Source: an uncultured Leucobacter sp. (GTDB lineage: Bacteria; Actinomycetota; Actinomycetes; Actinomycetales; Microbacteriaceae). From it: DNA of 39,475 nucleotides. Shown piece by piece: positions 22,532 through 30,579 of this stretch. The stretch lies in contig CALCJF010000040.1 of NCBI GenBank assembly GCA_937967375.1, positions 1-39,475 on the forward strand, in the 5' to 3' direction. Position 1 is the stretch's first letter, and every line of letters starts with the position of its first letter. Position numbers and translations under genes: made by a program. Below the pieces are notes generated by a model. That model did not search any database. It was given only the letters and a program-made list of their open reading frames with translations, and had not been told where the DNA came from.

Positions 22532-23728
22532 ATGGCCGCCGAGTTCACGCCAGCCCCGCCGCGTACGCGTTGGCAGCGGCGCATGCAGGCGATGGATCGC
22601 GCCGTCGATCTTGGCTTTGCAGTGCTGCTGGTCGTGTGTGCGCTGAGATACTTCTCGCGGCACGAACTCGTCGGCGAGGGCATCGCCGTGCTTGCCCTCG
22701 CCATTGGAGCGGGCGCGAGCTACGCCGTGGCCGTCGTCGGGCGACGCCCAGAACCCGGCACCCTCGGTCCGGGGCTGCGTGCAGTCGGCACGCGGCAGGC
22801 TATCGGCCTGGTGGTAGCGACATGTTTCTGGCTGCCGCTCACGCTCCTCGCCCCGTCCTTTGGGTGGTGCGCCTTCGCGCTCTTCTTCGCCGTGCATCGC
22901 GTGCTGCGAGGCCGCATCGCATTTCTCTTCTCGGGAGCGATCGTCGTGGCGGTGAGCGCCGGGTTGCTCATCATGTCGAAGGGTCAAGATCTCGGCCTCG
23001 TGCTCGGCCCGTTCTTCGGTGGACTGGTGTTGACTTACGCCTATGCCGCGCTCGAGAGCGCCCTCACCGAGCAACAGCACCTGATCGCCCAACTCATCGA
23101 CACGCGACGGCAGCTGGCCAGGTCCGAGCGCGAAGCCGGTGCCGCAGCCGAACGAGGCAGGGTGGCGAGCGAGCTTCACGACACGGTTGTGCAGCGAACT
23201 GCAACCGCACTGCTCTTGCTTGAATCCGATGGATTACAGCCAGCGGGATCCTCGCAGGCAGTACTTGAAGCCCGTGAGACGCTGCGCGAGGGCCTCGTCG
23301 AGACCCGGCAATTGCTGCACGGACTCGCGAGCCCAGCATCCACCGCCACGCTCTCCGAAACCTTGCGTTCTCAAGCAGAGACTGCGGGGGCAGAGTACTC
23401 GGCACAGGGCACAGCACGTCCAGTCCCAGACCCCGTGTTCCACGCGTTGCAGCGCATCGTCCAAGAGTCGCTGCTTAACGCGCACAAGCACGCTTCCGCA
23501 ACACGCACTCGCGTCGAACTGGCATTTTCAGAAGATGCCGTCACCGTGAAGGTTTCTGACGACGGTGCCGGGTTCCGGCCTGGCAGCACAGAAGGCTTCG
23601 GGATCCGCGCAATGAGCTGGCGGGCCGATAATCTCGGCGGCACCATCGTCATCAATTCCGCCCCCGGCCAGGGCACCTCGATCGAAGCCGAGTTGCCCCT
23701 CTCGCACGAAGGTGACCCGCAAAGGTGA
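22532..23728 (+). CDS. Two-component sensor histidine kinase (NarL/DesK type)
   Basis: 398 aa. The N-terminal ~175 residues are mainly five or six membrane helices with short loops, so the signal is probably sensed in or at the membrane. Then a coiled linker, the HisKA_3 H-box ERGRVASELHDTVVQ (phospho-accepting His at about 216), and an HATPase: N-box QRIVQESLLNAHKHA, G1 DDGAGF, GFGIRAM and GQGTSIEAEL. The stop overlaps the response-regulator GTG (GTGA). GATACT six bases before the ATG resembles the leaderless boxes elsewhere. The signal is unknown; a surface-protein gene lies directly downstream of the pair. Confidence 0.93.
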   Translation: MAAEFTPAPPRTRWQRRMQAMDRAVDLGFAVLLVVCALRYFSRHELVGEGIAVLALAIGAGASYAVAVVGRRPEPGTLGPGLRAVGTRQAIGLVVATCFWLPLTLLAPSFGWCAFALFFAVHRVLRGRIAFLFSGAIVVAVSAGLLIMSKGQDLGLVLGPFFGGLVLTYAYAALESALTEQQHLIAQLIDTRRQLARSEREAGAAAERGRVASELHDTVVQRTATALLLLESDGLQPAGSSQAVLEARETLREGLVETRQLLHGLASPASTATLSETLRSQAETAGAEYSAQGTARPVPDPVFHALQRIVQESLLNAHKHASATRTRVELAFSEDAVTVKVSDDGAGFRPGSTEGFGIRAMSWRADNLGGTIVINSAPGQGTSIEAELPLSHEGDPQR

Positions 23729-24351
23729 TCAGAATCCTCTTGCTTGACGACCACCCAGTGCTGCGGCATGGGGTGCGAACGCTGCTCGACACCCAAGCCG
23801 ATTTCGAGGTGACCGCCGAAGCCGGCTCCACCGCCGAAGCAATGCAGCTCACCGCTGGGCAGCAGGTCGACGTAGCGCTCGTAGACCTCGATCTCGGCGA
23901 CGGTAAACCCGACGGCATCGACGCAACCAGGCAGATCCTTCGCGTCTCGCCCACTACTCGGGTGCTCGTTTTCTCGGCATACGACGCCGACTCAGACATT
24001 GTGCGGGCCATTGATGCAGGCGCGGCCGGGTACCTCGTGAAAGACAGCCACCCCGCCGACCTGTTCAGGGCGATCCGTTCCGCCGCCAGCGGTGAACGCG
24101 CGATGACCATGCGAATTTCTGAACGATTGCAAGAGCGCGCGCAACATCCTGATGAGATCCTCACAGCACGCGAGCTCGAGGTGCTGACGCTTGCCGCCTC
24201 GGGACTCTCGAACCGCGAACTCGCCCAGTCGCTCACGCTCAGTGAGGCCACGGTGAAGACCCACCTGCATCACGCATTCACGAAGCTCGGCGCAGAGAAC
24301 CGGCAGGCCGCGATTGCAAGTGCGGTGAAGCGCGGGCTGATTCGCATCTAA
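23725..24351 (+). CDS. NarL/LuxR-type response regulator
   Basis: 208 aa. The receiver domain covers residues 1-120 with acidic pocket LLDDHP, phospho-acceptor Asp in VALVDLDLGD (about residue 53), conserved Ser/Thr in LVFSAYD and Lys in YLVKDSHP. The LuxR-type HTH is at about 140-205: LTARELEVLTLAASGLSNRELAQSLTLSEATVKTHLHHAFTKLG. GTG start overlapping the kinase stop. It pairs with the kinase and probably controls the adjacent LPNTG protein gene, which has palindromes in its leader; this target is inferred from position. Confidence 0.95.
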   Translation: MIRILLLDDHPVLRHGVRTLLDTQADFEVTAEAGSTAEAMQLTAGQQVDVALVDLDLGDGKPDGIDATRQILRVSPTTRVLVFSAYDADSDIVRAIDAGAAGYLVKDSHPADLFRAIRSAASGERAMTMRISERLQERAQHPDEILTARELEVLTLAASGLSNRELAQSLTLSEATVKTHLHHAFTKLGAENRQAAIASAVKRGLIRI

Positions 24352-24361
24352 GCGGAGCCCC

Positions 24362-24399
24362 GAACCTGGCCGCGATACCAGGTTCAACCGATCGGTTGA
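24362..24399. promoter_or_regulatory. Hairpin and adjoining 16-bp palindrome upstream of the DUF4822 gene
   Basis: GAACCTGG-8 bases-CCAGGTTC (24362-24385) is followed at once by the perfect palindrome TCAACCGATCGGTTGA (24384-24399). The first may terminate the two-component operon; the second looks like an operator, overlapping a TTGATG that could be a -35. Confidence 0.5.
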
Positions 24400-24436
24400 T
24401 GTGCGCTGCCCACGCGGATTCGTACCGTTGATGAGG

Positions 24437-24460
24437 TCGCGAAAATCCCGGTTTTCGCGA
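24437..24460. promoter_or_regulatory. Inverted repeat in the leader of the DUF4822 gene
   Basis: TCGCGAAAA-TCCCGG-TTTTCGCGA, perfect 9-bp arms, 38 bases before the ATG and just after a TACCGT box. If that is the -10, this hairpin caps the 5' end of the mRNA; otherwise it is a protein-binding site. Confidence 0.5.
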
Positions 24461-24497
24461 GAAACATCGCACGAATCAGCAGAAGGATCTCGCCACC

Positions 24498-25700
24498 ATG
24501 AGCGCCCCCAACTCGTCCTCTCGAGCACGGCTCCTTGCCGCCTCCACCCTCACCATTGCCGCCGCCGTCATGCTTCCCACCGACGGCGCGTTCGCTGCCG
24601 ACGCAGCGCCCATCGCTCCCCTCTCTGAAGCATCCGCAGAAGTATTCGCAGTGCCGGCCGACACCGCAACTGCAACCGCGGCCCTCGCGGCGACCCCGTG
24701 GCAGACGACCAGCGCGGTCGACCAGAACGGCAACCCCGTCGCTCTGAGCGATCCCCGCGCCGCGAACTTCGTGGGCAATGCTTACTTCAAGGCCAATGGC
24801 ACCTATACGATGTTCAACCTCGACGACTCACCGAAGCTCAAGGGCGATTGGGAAATGCAGATCATCGACGGCCAGCTCGTGCGCTGGATCAACGCCAAGA
24901 ACGACGCCGGCACCGTGCTCTTCCAGCGCATAGTCCCCATCGTCGACCTCGACAGCACCGTCTTCACCTACCGCGTCATCGACGCCACCGACCCGAGCCA
25001 GTGGGTCGACATCGTCCACACCCCCACCACCCACGCAGAACCCGGCACGATCGACCTCGCCGCAGCGACTGCCGCCCTCGCGGCGACCCCGTGGGAGACG
25101 ACCAGCGCGGTCGATGAGCGCGGCAACCCCATCGCCCTCAGCGATCCCCGCGCCGCCAACTTCGTGGGCAACGCCTACTTCAAGGCAGACGGCACATTCA
25201 CCATGTACAACCTCGATGACAGCCCCAAGATGCAGGGCGATTGGGAGATGCAGATCGCCGACGGCCAGCTCGTCCGCTGGATCGCAGCGAAGAACGCTGA
25301 GGGCGCCGTGCTCTTCGAGCGCATTGTGCCGATCGTCGACCTCGACACCACAGTCTTCACCTACCGCGTAGTCGATGCCGCCGACCCGAGCCAGTGGGTC
25401 GACATCGTCCACACCTCGACAACCCACGCGGAACCCGGCACGACTCCGGGCAGCGGGGACGAGGAGGGCGACGTGGATGGCAACGCCGACAACGAGAACA
25501 ACACCGGCAACGGCAACCAGAACGGCACGGGCGACCAACAGGCCGGCGACAGCAACGGCAAGGGCGACGACAACGACGGCACGAAGCTGCCGAATACCGG
25601 CGGCACCAGCGCCCTCGCCGGCATCATCAGCGCGGTAACCGCCGTGCTCGGCGGCCTCGCCCTGCTGATCCGCAGCGCACTGCGCCGCCGCTTGGGCTAA
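24498..25700 (+). CDS. LPNTG wall-anchored protein with two DUF4822-like repeats
   Basis: 400 aa. A signal peptide covers residues 1-33 (hydrophobic core LLAASTLTIAAAVMLP, ending GAFAADA). Two tandem repeats of about 131 residues follow (roughly 58-185 and 189-315), each with LAATPW, the NFVGNAYFKANGT-type strand, YNLDDSPK, GDWEMQI and FTYRV..DPSQWVDIVHT; these match my recollection of the DUF4822 domain of Firmicute surface proteins. A Gly/Asn/Asp/Gln-rich linker of about 45 residues leads to LPNTG (364-368), a membrane helix and RRR. ATG with AGAAGGA upstream. It lies behind the two-component system. Ligand or role unknown; class A/other sortase outside the window is needed unless the pilus sortases act on it. 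Confidence 0.85.
   Translation: MSAPNSSSRARLLAASTLTIAAAVMLPTDGAFAADAAPIAPLSEASAEVFAVPADTATATAALAATPWQTTSAVDQNGNPVALSDPRAANFVGNAYFKANGTYTMFNLDDSPKLKGDWEMQIIDGQLVRWINAKNDAGTVLFQRIVPIVDLDSTVFTYRVIDATDPSQWVDIVHTPTTHAEPGTIDLAAATAALAATPWETTSAVDERGNPIALSDPRAANFVGNAYFKADGTFTMYNLDDSPKMQGDWEMQIADGQLVRWIAAKNAEGAVLFERIVPIVDLDTTVFTYRVVDAADPSQWVDIVHTSTTHAEPGTTPGSGDEEGDVDGNADNENNTGNGNQNGTGDQQAGDSNGKGDDNDGTKLPNTGGTSALAGIISAVTAVLGGLALLIRSALRRRLG
24668..25443 (+). repeat. Intragenic tandem repeat, 393-bp unit (two copies)
   Basis: GCGGCGACCCCGTGG begins at 24687 and again at 25080, giving a 393-base (131-codon) period. Large blocks are nearly identical at DNA level, for example around GATCCCCGCGCCG and GACCCGAGCCAGTGGGTCG, indicating a fairly recent duplication or gene conversion. 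Confidence 0.85.
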
Positions 25701-25753
25701 ACCCAACCTCAGAGGCGAGCCTCACCGCAGGCCGATCCTCGCCCCTCACGCCG

Positions 25754-25791
25754 ATTCGCGTGCGTCGGAGCTCTTTTCGGCGCACGCGAAT
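25754..25791 (+). terminator. Terminator hairpin after the DUF4822 gene
   Basis: ATTCGCGTGCG and CGCACGCGAAT are perfect 11-bp arms around a 16-base loop, followed by TTCGCTTTGT. It lies 54 bases after the stop. Confidence 0.7.
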
Positions 25792-25895
25792 TTCGCTTTG
25801 TCTGCCCGAAAGGGATTAGGTTGAGAGCAGCGGCCCCTCGGGCTGAGCACGACGACGCCCGGCGATCCTCGCCCGCAAAAGAAAGAAGAGTGACC

Positions 25896-26369
25896 GTGTC
25901 TCTGTTTCTCGACAAGATCGCACCCGAAGCTTGGAAAGACGCGCAGCAATTCTCGAACACCGTTCGCGAGTTCGGTCAGCAGCACGGCCTCGAGCCGCAG
26001 GAGTCCGAGCTGATCAAGGTTCGAGCGTCGCAGCTCAACGGCTGTGTCTTCTGCCTCGACCTGCACTCTCGCGAGGCCCGGCAAGAGGGGGTGACGCAGC
26101 AAAAACTCGACCTGCTGCCCGCCTGGCGCGAGTCGAGCCTCTACTCGGAGCGGGAGGCCGCCGTGCTCGCCATCGCCGAGGCCGCGACCCTGTTGCCGCT
26201 CAGCGAAGACTCGCGAGCAGATCTCGCCGCCGCACGCGGCTTGCTCGGCGACGAGGCCTTCGCCGCGGCAGAGTGGGTGGCCGCCGCGATCAACCTCTTC
26301 AATCGAATCTCAATTCTGAGCGAGCATCCGGTTCGCCCGAGGGGCGCAGACGGCAAAATCTTGCGCTGA
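25896..26369 (+). CDS. AhpD-like carboxymuconolactone decarboxylase family protein
   Basis: 157 aa, all-helical. It has the AhpD-type redox motif NGCVFCLDLHSREAR (CxxC with the following His), the mark of alkylhydroperoxidase-like members that reduce peroxides through the cysteine pair, and the family helix EREAAVLAIAEAATLL. I chose the GTG at 25896 (MSLFLDKIAPEAW) because AGAAGAG is at proper spacing; a GTG two codons earlier is equally in frame, and the frame is open to 25821 without family residues. No AhpC neighbour is present. Role in oxidative-stress defence is inferred. Confidence 0.85.
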   Translation: MSLFLDKIAPEAWKDAQQFSNTVREFGQQHGLEPQESELIKVRASQLNGCVFCLDLHSREARQEGVTQQKLDLLPAWRESSLYSEREAAVLAIAEAATLLPLSEDSRADLAAARGLLGDEAFAAAEWVAAAINLFNRISILSEHPVRPRGADGKILR

Positions 26370-26485
26370 TACTCCTCTCAGTTTAGCCGCGTGGGATCGG
26401 CATTCGCTGCGAGCGGGCGGCACGATCGGCGCATAGAATCGCAGGGCGACCCACCGCTGAGGTCGCGCACGAGAGAGGAACGCAG

Positions 26486-27115
26486 TTGACCGGTCAACAC
26501 CACCGCCCTGTATTGCAACCCTCTTCGAGTTTCGACTGGATCATCGGCAGCGACGAGGCGGGGGCCGCGCAGCGGCTTGCCCAAGAGACCTCGTGGGCAC
26601 TGCTCGACCGGGTGCGCAGTGTCGCCGACCATGAGGTCGTCGAGCGCGTCGTCGGCCTTGCCTCGGGTGAGGGCATCGACGATATTGCAGAGCTCTGGGC
26701 CGACTCAAGCGCGCACTCGCTCGCGGGCCAGCTCTGGCGAATCTATCTGTTGCGGCGCATCACCCACGCTGACCCCGAGGGCACCGCCGAACTGTTTCGC
26801 TACGGGCAGGCCGCATCGCGCACAATCGACCCCGTGGTAGCTGGGGTCGCCGACCCGATTGAGCCCGAATCGATTGCCGCGCTCTGCGACACCATTTTGC
26901 GCGGTGTGTTCACCGGCGATCTCGCGATCGCTCTCGAGCGGGCGGCAAGCTATTGCAGGGTGATGTCGCTCGGCGCGGTCGCGATCGCCGACGAACGCGA
27001 CCGCATCGATGACGAGCACGCTGCCGAACTCACCACCCGCGCGCTGCGCTACTCATCGTTTGCGAACGAGCTGCACGCCGGCGCGCGGCGCTGGCGCGAC
27101 GGCACTCTCGGCTAG
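26486..27115 (+). CDS. Conserved-looking hypothetical protein
   Basis: 209 aa, soluble and mostly helical, no signal or membrane segment. No known motif is visible. Notable stretches are FDWIIGSDEAGAAQRLAQETSWALLDRVR, AELWADSSAHSLAGQLWRIYLLRRI and CDTILRGVFTGDLAIALERAASYCRVMSLG. Codon use and third-position GC look like those of its neighbours, and the TTG start is preceded by GAGAGAGGAA, so it is a real gene. I believe similar proteins occur in other Microbacteriaceae, but cannot name a function. Probably transcribed alone; a hairpin with a T-run lies about 100 bases downstream. Confidence 0.75.
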   Translation: MTGQHHRPVLQPSSSFDWIIGSDEAGAAQRLAQETSWALLDRVRSVADHEVVERVVGLASGEGIDDIAELWADSSAHSLAGQLWRIYLLRRITHADPEGTAELFRYGQAASRTIDPVVAGVADPIEPESIAALCDTILRGVFTGDLAIALERAASYCRVMSLGAVAIADERDRIDDEHAAELTTRALRYSSFANELHAGARRWRDGTLG

Positions 27116-27213
27116 GGCGGGTAGCACCCAACCCCGTGGGCTTCACCCTGCCGAAGGTAACGAAGAAGTACGCAATCTCTCTCCCCGAAATTGAGAAGCC
27201 GCTACAATTGAAC

Positions 27214-27246
27214 AGCCGGGCCGCAGTAACCCCGGGCTCCATTTTT
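27214..27246 (+). terminator. Hairpin with T-tract
   Basis: AGCC-GGG pairs with CCC-(G)-GGCT around a 10-base loop, then CC and ATTTTT. A TACAAT box lies immediately before it, so a very short transcript is an alternative reading. The remaining gap to 27404 holds a small GCCGCT-TCG-AGCGGC hairpin but no gene. Confidence 0.4.
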
Positions 27247-27404
27247 CGCCGCTTCGAGCGGCCTTCCGCCGAGAGGCGTTTCTGCGGCTCGGTGATTGCT
27301 CTCTATGCTTAGAGGCAGAGATCGGCACCATGCGGCAACACAGCCGAAACGATCTCGCCATCCACAGAAGGCCCGCCAAACCGCACCAGAGCTGAGGAGC
27401 GACG

Positions 27405-28280
27405 ATGACGTTCAACGACAACGCGCGGATTGATACCAGCAAGGTGCAGCGCCGCAGAGGCGGGCGCACCGCGGCGATTGGCGGCGGCAGCCTGATCGGC
27501 GTGCTCGTGCTGTTCTTTGCGTCGCAGCTGCTCGGGGTAGATCTGACTCCACTTGCGGGCGTGGTGAGTGGCGGCGGCCAATCGAGCGAGCAGACGAGCG
27601 AACTCGATAACTGCAAGACCGGCGCAGACGCGAACAAAGACGACAACTGCCGCATGGCAGCCGCCACCGATTCGCTCGACGTCTACTGGAATAGCCAGTT
27701 CGACAGCGGGTACCGCAAGCCGGGCGTTGTGCTCTACACCGGCGCTACCGAGTCGGGCTGTGGCACGGCGTCGAACGCGGTCGGCCCGTTCTACTGCCCC
27801 GGAGACGAGTCAATCTACGTCGACACCGACTTCTTTGCCACCCTTCGCAGCGATTTCGGTGCCACGGCAGGCCCGCTCGCGCAGATGTACGTACTCGCGC
27901 ACGAGTGGGGTCACCACATCTCGAACATCACCGGCCAGCTCAGCCAGGTCAGCAACGACACCGGCGCAGCTTCTGGTTCGGTGCGACTCGAGCTGCAGGC
28001 CGATTGCTATGCCGGGGCCTGGGTAAAAGACGCCTCTTCCGTTCAAGACCAGAACGGCAACACGTTCATGAAGCCAGTGACCCGCGAAGAGATGGCCGAC
28101 GCGCTGAATGCCGCCGCCGCGGTTGGCGACGACAACATTCAGCAGCGTTCGGGCCAGCGTGTCAACCCAGACGCCTTCTCTCACGGCTCGTCTGAACAGC
28201 GTCAGCGCTGGTTCGAGACCGGCTACGAGCAGGGCCCGAACGCATGCGACACATTCTCGGTGCCCGCGGGTTCGCTCTAG
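27405..28280 (+). CDS. Neutral zinc metallopeptidase (YpfJ family), membrane-anchored
   Basis: 291 aa. A basic N-terminus (RRRGGRT) is followed by one membrane helix at about 24-45, so the catalytic domain is outside the membrane. The domain contains the zinc motif HEWGHH (about 166-171) and, downstream, ELQADCYAGAW, whose Glu is the likely third ligand, as in the neutral zinc metallopeptidase family (PF04228). Other family marks are GCGTASNAVGPFYCP, YVDTDFF and QRQRWFETGYEQG. Several cysteines fit an extracellular disulfide-bearing fold. ATG with GAGGAG upstream. Natural substrate unknown. Confidence 0.93.
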   Translation: MTFNDNARIDTSKVQRRRGGRTAAIGGGSLIGVLVLFFASQLLGVDLTPLAGVVSGGGQSSEQTSELDNCKTGADANKDDNCRMAAATDSLDVYWNSQFDSGYRKPGVVLYTGATESGCGTASNAVGPFYCPGDESIYVDTDFFATLRSDFGATAGPLAQMYVLAHEWGHHISNITGQLSQVSNDTGAASGSVRLELQADCYAGAWVKDASSVQDQNGNTFMKPVTREEMADALNAAAAVGDDNIQQRSGQRVNPDAFSHGSSEQRQRWFETGYEQGPNACDTFSVPAGSL

Positions 28281-28317
28281 GGCGCGTCTCCCAAGTCGCG
28301 CAAGACGCACACACAAC

Positions 28318-28358
28318 GACGAGGATCGGCCCGCTCATTGAGCAGGTCAATCCTCGTC
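28318..28358. terminator. Bidirectional terminator between convergent genes
   Basis: A 19-bp stem with two mismatches: outer GACGAGGAT/ATCCTCGTC, inner GCTC-ATT-GAGC. It lies midway between the metallopeptidase and the convergent CoA-ligase gene. Confidence 0.7.
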
Positions 28359-28407
28359 GCGCATTCTCACTCACACAGGCCCATAGAAAGCGGCCCGGCG
28401 AACCGAG

Positions 28408-30003
28408 CTACCCTGCGGCGGCGGCCTCACGGGCACGCAGGTCGCGCCGCATGATCTTGCCCGAGCTCGACTTCGGAATCTGATCGATGAACTCGACCCT
28501 GCGCACCTTCTTGTGCGGCGCCACGTGCGAGGCGACGAACTCCATGACCTCTTCGGCGGTCAGGCCAGAGTCCGGTGCCGCAACCACGAATGCCTTGGGA
28601 ATCTCCTGCTTGTCTTCGTCGAGCACGCCGATGCAGGCGACGTCCATGACTTTGGGGTGCGAGAGCAGCAGCGCCTCAAGCTCGGCCGGAGCGATCTGGT
28701 AGCCCTTGTATTTAATGAGCTCTTTCACCCGGTCGACGATCGAGAAGTAGCCACCCTCGTGGTAGACCGCGACATCGCCGGTTTGCAAGAACCCGTCAGC
28801 ATCGATCGTCTCTGCGGTGGCTTCTGGGCGGCCCAGATAGCCGACCATGACGTTGGGGCCGCTCACCCAGAGTTCGCCGGGAAGTGTTTCACCGTTCTCG
28901 CCGAGCTCGGTGATCTCCGCACCGGTAGCAACGTCGACGAGTTTGGCACGCATGTTTGGCAGCAGCTCACCGATCGAGCTGACTGGCACATCAGTTCGGC
29001 TCGCCACCATCGCGTGCGAAACGGGGCTCAGCTCGGTCATGCCGTAACCCTGCAGCATGCGCGCGTGCAGGCGCGACGCCGCGGCCTCGCCCGTCTCGCC
29101 ATCGAGTGGTGCGGCACCCGAGAACAGGGTATGCACGCTCGAAATATCGAACTGGTCGACGATCGGATGCTTCGCGAGCGCAACGGCGATCGGCGGCGCG
29201 ATGAACAGAAAGGTGCATTTGAAGTTCTGAATATTGTTGAGAAACTCCACCAGGTCAAACTTCGGCATAGTCACGAGCGACGAGCGCTGCCGCAGAGCGA
29301 GGTTCAGCAACACGGTCATGCCGTAGATATGGAAGAACGGCAGCACCGCCAGCACGCGATCCTCGGGCACAAGGCTGATGATCGCGCGGCTCTGATCGAC
29401 GTTCGCGACAAGATTGCGGTGTGTCAACATGACGCCTTTCGGCACCCCTGTGGTGCCCGAGGAGTACGGCAGCACCGCAAGCTGAGTGGCCGGGTCGAAG
29501 CTCACCTCTGGCGGTACCTGGCCAGCCGTGAGCAGCTCACGCAGATTCGGGTGCCCCTCCGCGCCATCGAGCACGATCAGGTGATCGTCTGCGATTCCGG
29601 CAGCAGCGGCGGCGGCTTTCGCCTGTGGCAGCAGAGGCGACACGGTGATCAGCCAGCTTGCCTTCGCATCGCGCAGCTGGGTCGCGATCTCTTCGGCCGT
29701 GTAGAGCGAGTTGATCGTCGATACGACCGCGCCGAGCCGCAGAGCACCGTGAAATACGGTCGCGAATGCTGGCACGTTTGGGCACAGGAGCCCGATCACC
29801 GTGTTGAGTTCGACTCCCCGCGCCGCCATTGCGCCGGCAAATGCGTTGACCTGGGCGACGAGCGCCCCGTAACTGGTTTCGGCCCCAGTCGCTGGATCGA
29901 TCAGCGCCGTGCGCTCGAGATCGTCTGCACCGAGCGAACCGAAGAGATACTCGTAGATCGAAACATTCGGAATCTCGATGTCGGAAAATCTGCTCTCGAA
30001 CAT
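28408..30003 (-). CDS. Acyl/aryl-CoA ligase (AMP-binding, 4-coumarate-CoA-ligase-like)
   Basis: 531-aa adenylate-forming enzyme: acid + ATP + CoA to acyl-CoA. The P-loop motif is YSSGTTGVPKGVMLTH (about 181-196); A5 YGMTELSPVSH; A7 GYLGRPEATAETIDADGFLQTGDVA; A8 VDRVKELIKYKGYQIAPAELE; and A10 PKSSSGKIMRR with the catalytic Lys. The overall pattern is that of the 4CL/firefly-luciferase group, acting on aromatic or medium/long-chain acids. ATG with GAAGG upstream. It ends facing the metallopeptidase. No pathway neighbours narrow the substrate. Confidence 0.92.
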   Translation of the reverse strand: MFESRFSDIEIPNVSIYEYLFGSLGADDLERTALIDPATGAETSYGALVAQVNAFAGAMAARGVELNTVIGLLCPNVPAFATVFHGALRLGAVVSTINSLYTAEEIATQLRDAKASWLITVSPLLPQAKAAAAAAGIADDHLIVLDGAEGHPNLRELLTAGQVPPEVSFDPATQLAVLPYSSGTTGVPKGVMLTHRNLVANVDQSRAIISLVPEDRVLAVLPFFHIYGMTVLLNLALRQRSSLVTMPKFDLVEFLNNIQNFKCTFLFIAPPIAVALAKHPIVDQFDISSVHTLFSGAAPLDGETGEAAASRLHARMLQGYGMTELSPVSHAMVASRTDVPVSSIGELLPNMRAKLVDVATGAEITELGENGETLPGELWVSGPNVMVGYLGRPEATAETIDADGFLQTGDVAVYHEGGYFSIVDRVKELIKYKGYQIAPAELEALLLSHPKVMDVACIGVLDEDKQEIPKAFVVAAPDSGLTAEEVMEFVASHVAPHKKVRRVEFIDQIPKSSSGKIMRRDLRAREAAAAG

Positions 30004-30079
30004 AACCAGCGCCTTCGCTTTCTGGCGATCACCGTTGACCGCCTCACCCCGATCCTAGTGAGTTTCGGTTATCGGCAGG

Positions 30080-30511
30080 TTACTTGGCGACCACTTTTAC
30101 GGTGAACTCGAGAGGCTGGATACCACCCTGATCGTTCGTCATGGTGACTTTGGTGGTGCCGACGGCGAGCGCGGTCACACCGGGGTTAAATTCTGCGCTG
30201 CCGTCAACCCGCCCGGCAGTGAACTCGGCCACCCGCGCGTTTACCACCTGGCCTGTGTAGCTATCGACGGCGAGCGAATCGGTCATTATGTTCAGCACCT
30301 GCCCAACCACGAGCTCGACCTCCGCGCCCTGCAATTCGTTCACGCTCGTGGTCACCGGCGCGATCACATCACCGCCGATAGGAGCCTCGGTCGCAGGGCT
30401 GGGGCTCGAATCGTTTTGTGCCGAGGATCCGCCGCACGCCGAGAGGGTCACCGCAAGCAGCGCAGCTGCACCAACCGCGGCAAGCTGTGTTCGTGTGTTG
30501 ATCTGCGTCAT
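30080..30511 (-). CDS. Predicted lipoprotein, beta-rich, unknown function
   Basis: 143 aa. The N-terminal signal RTQLAAVGAAALLAVTLSAC ends in a lipobox (LSAC) with the lipidated Cys near residue 22, so it is anchored to the outer face of the membrane. A Ser/Pro/Thr-rich linker follows, then a compact domain with alternating strands: VELVVGQVLNIMTD, VARVAEF-like strands and VGTTKVTMTND..PLEFTVKVVAK, reminiscent of small Ig-like or cell-wall-exposed folds. The ATG at 30511 is chosen because it puts the signal peptide at the N-terminus; the frame is open upstream. Lies between the CoA ligase and DedA genes on the same strand. Confidence 0.8.
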   Translation of the reverse strand: MTQINTRTQLAAVGAAALLAVTLSACGGSSAQNDSSPSPATEAPIGGDVIAPVTTSVNELQGAEVELVVGQVLNIMTDSLAVDSYTGQVVNARVAEFTAGRVDGSAEFNPGVTALAVGTTKVTMTNDQGGIQPLEFTVKVVAK

Positions 30512-30579
30512 ATGCACAGCATCGCACGTAGCGCGGCTGCCTGGGCGAGACCCGCCTTCGACTTTGCTGAGAAGAGTGC

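Noticed and set aside
27180..27300. Small RNA gene after the TACAAT box
   Set aside because: Only a weak -10-like box and a hairpin with T-run; a plain terminator of the upstream gene explains it equally well.
28513..30105. 530-aa open frame on the plus strand
   Set aside because: It is antisense to the CoA-ligase gene over nearly its whole length. Its protein has the Arg/His-rich composition of a shadow frame in GC-rich DNA and no family motif.
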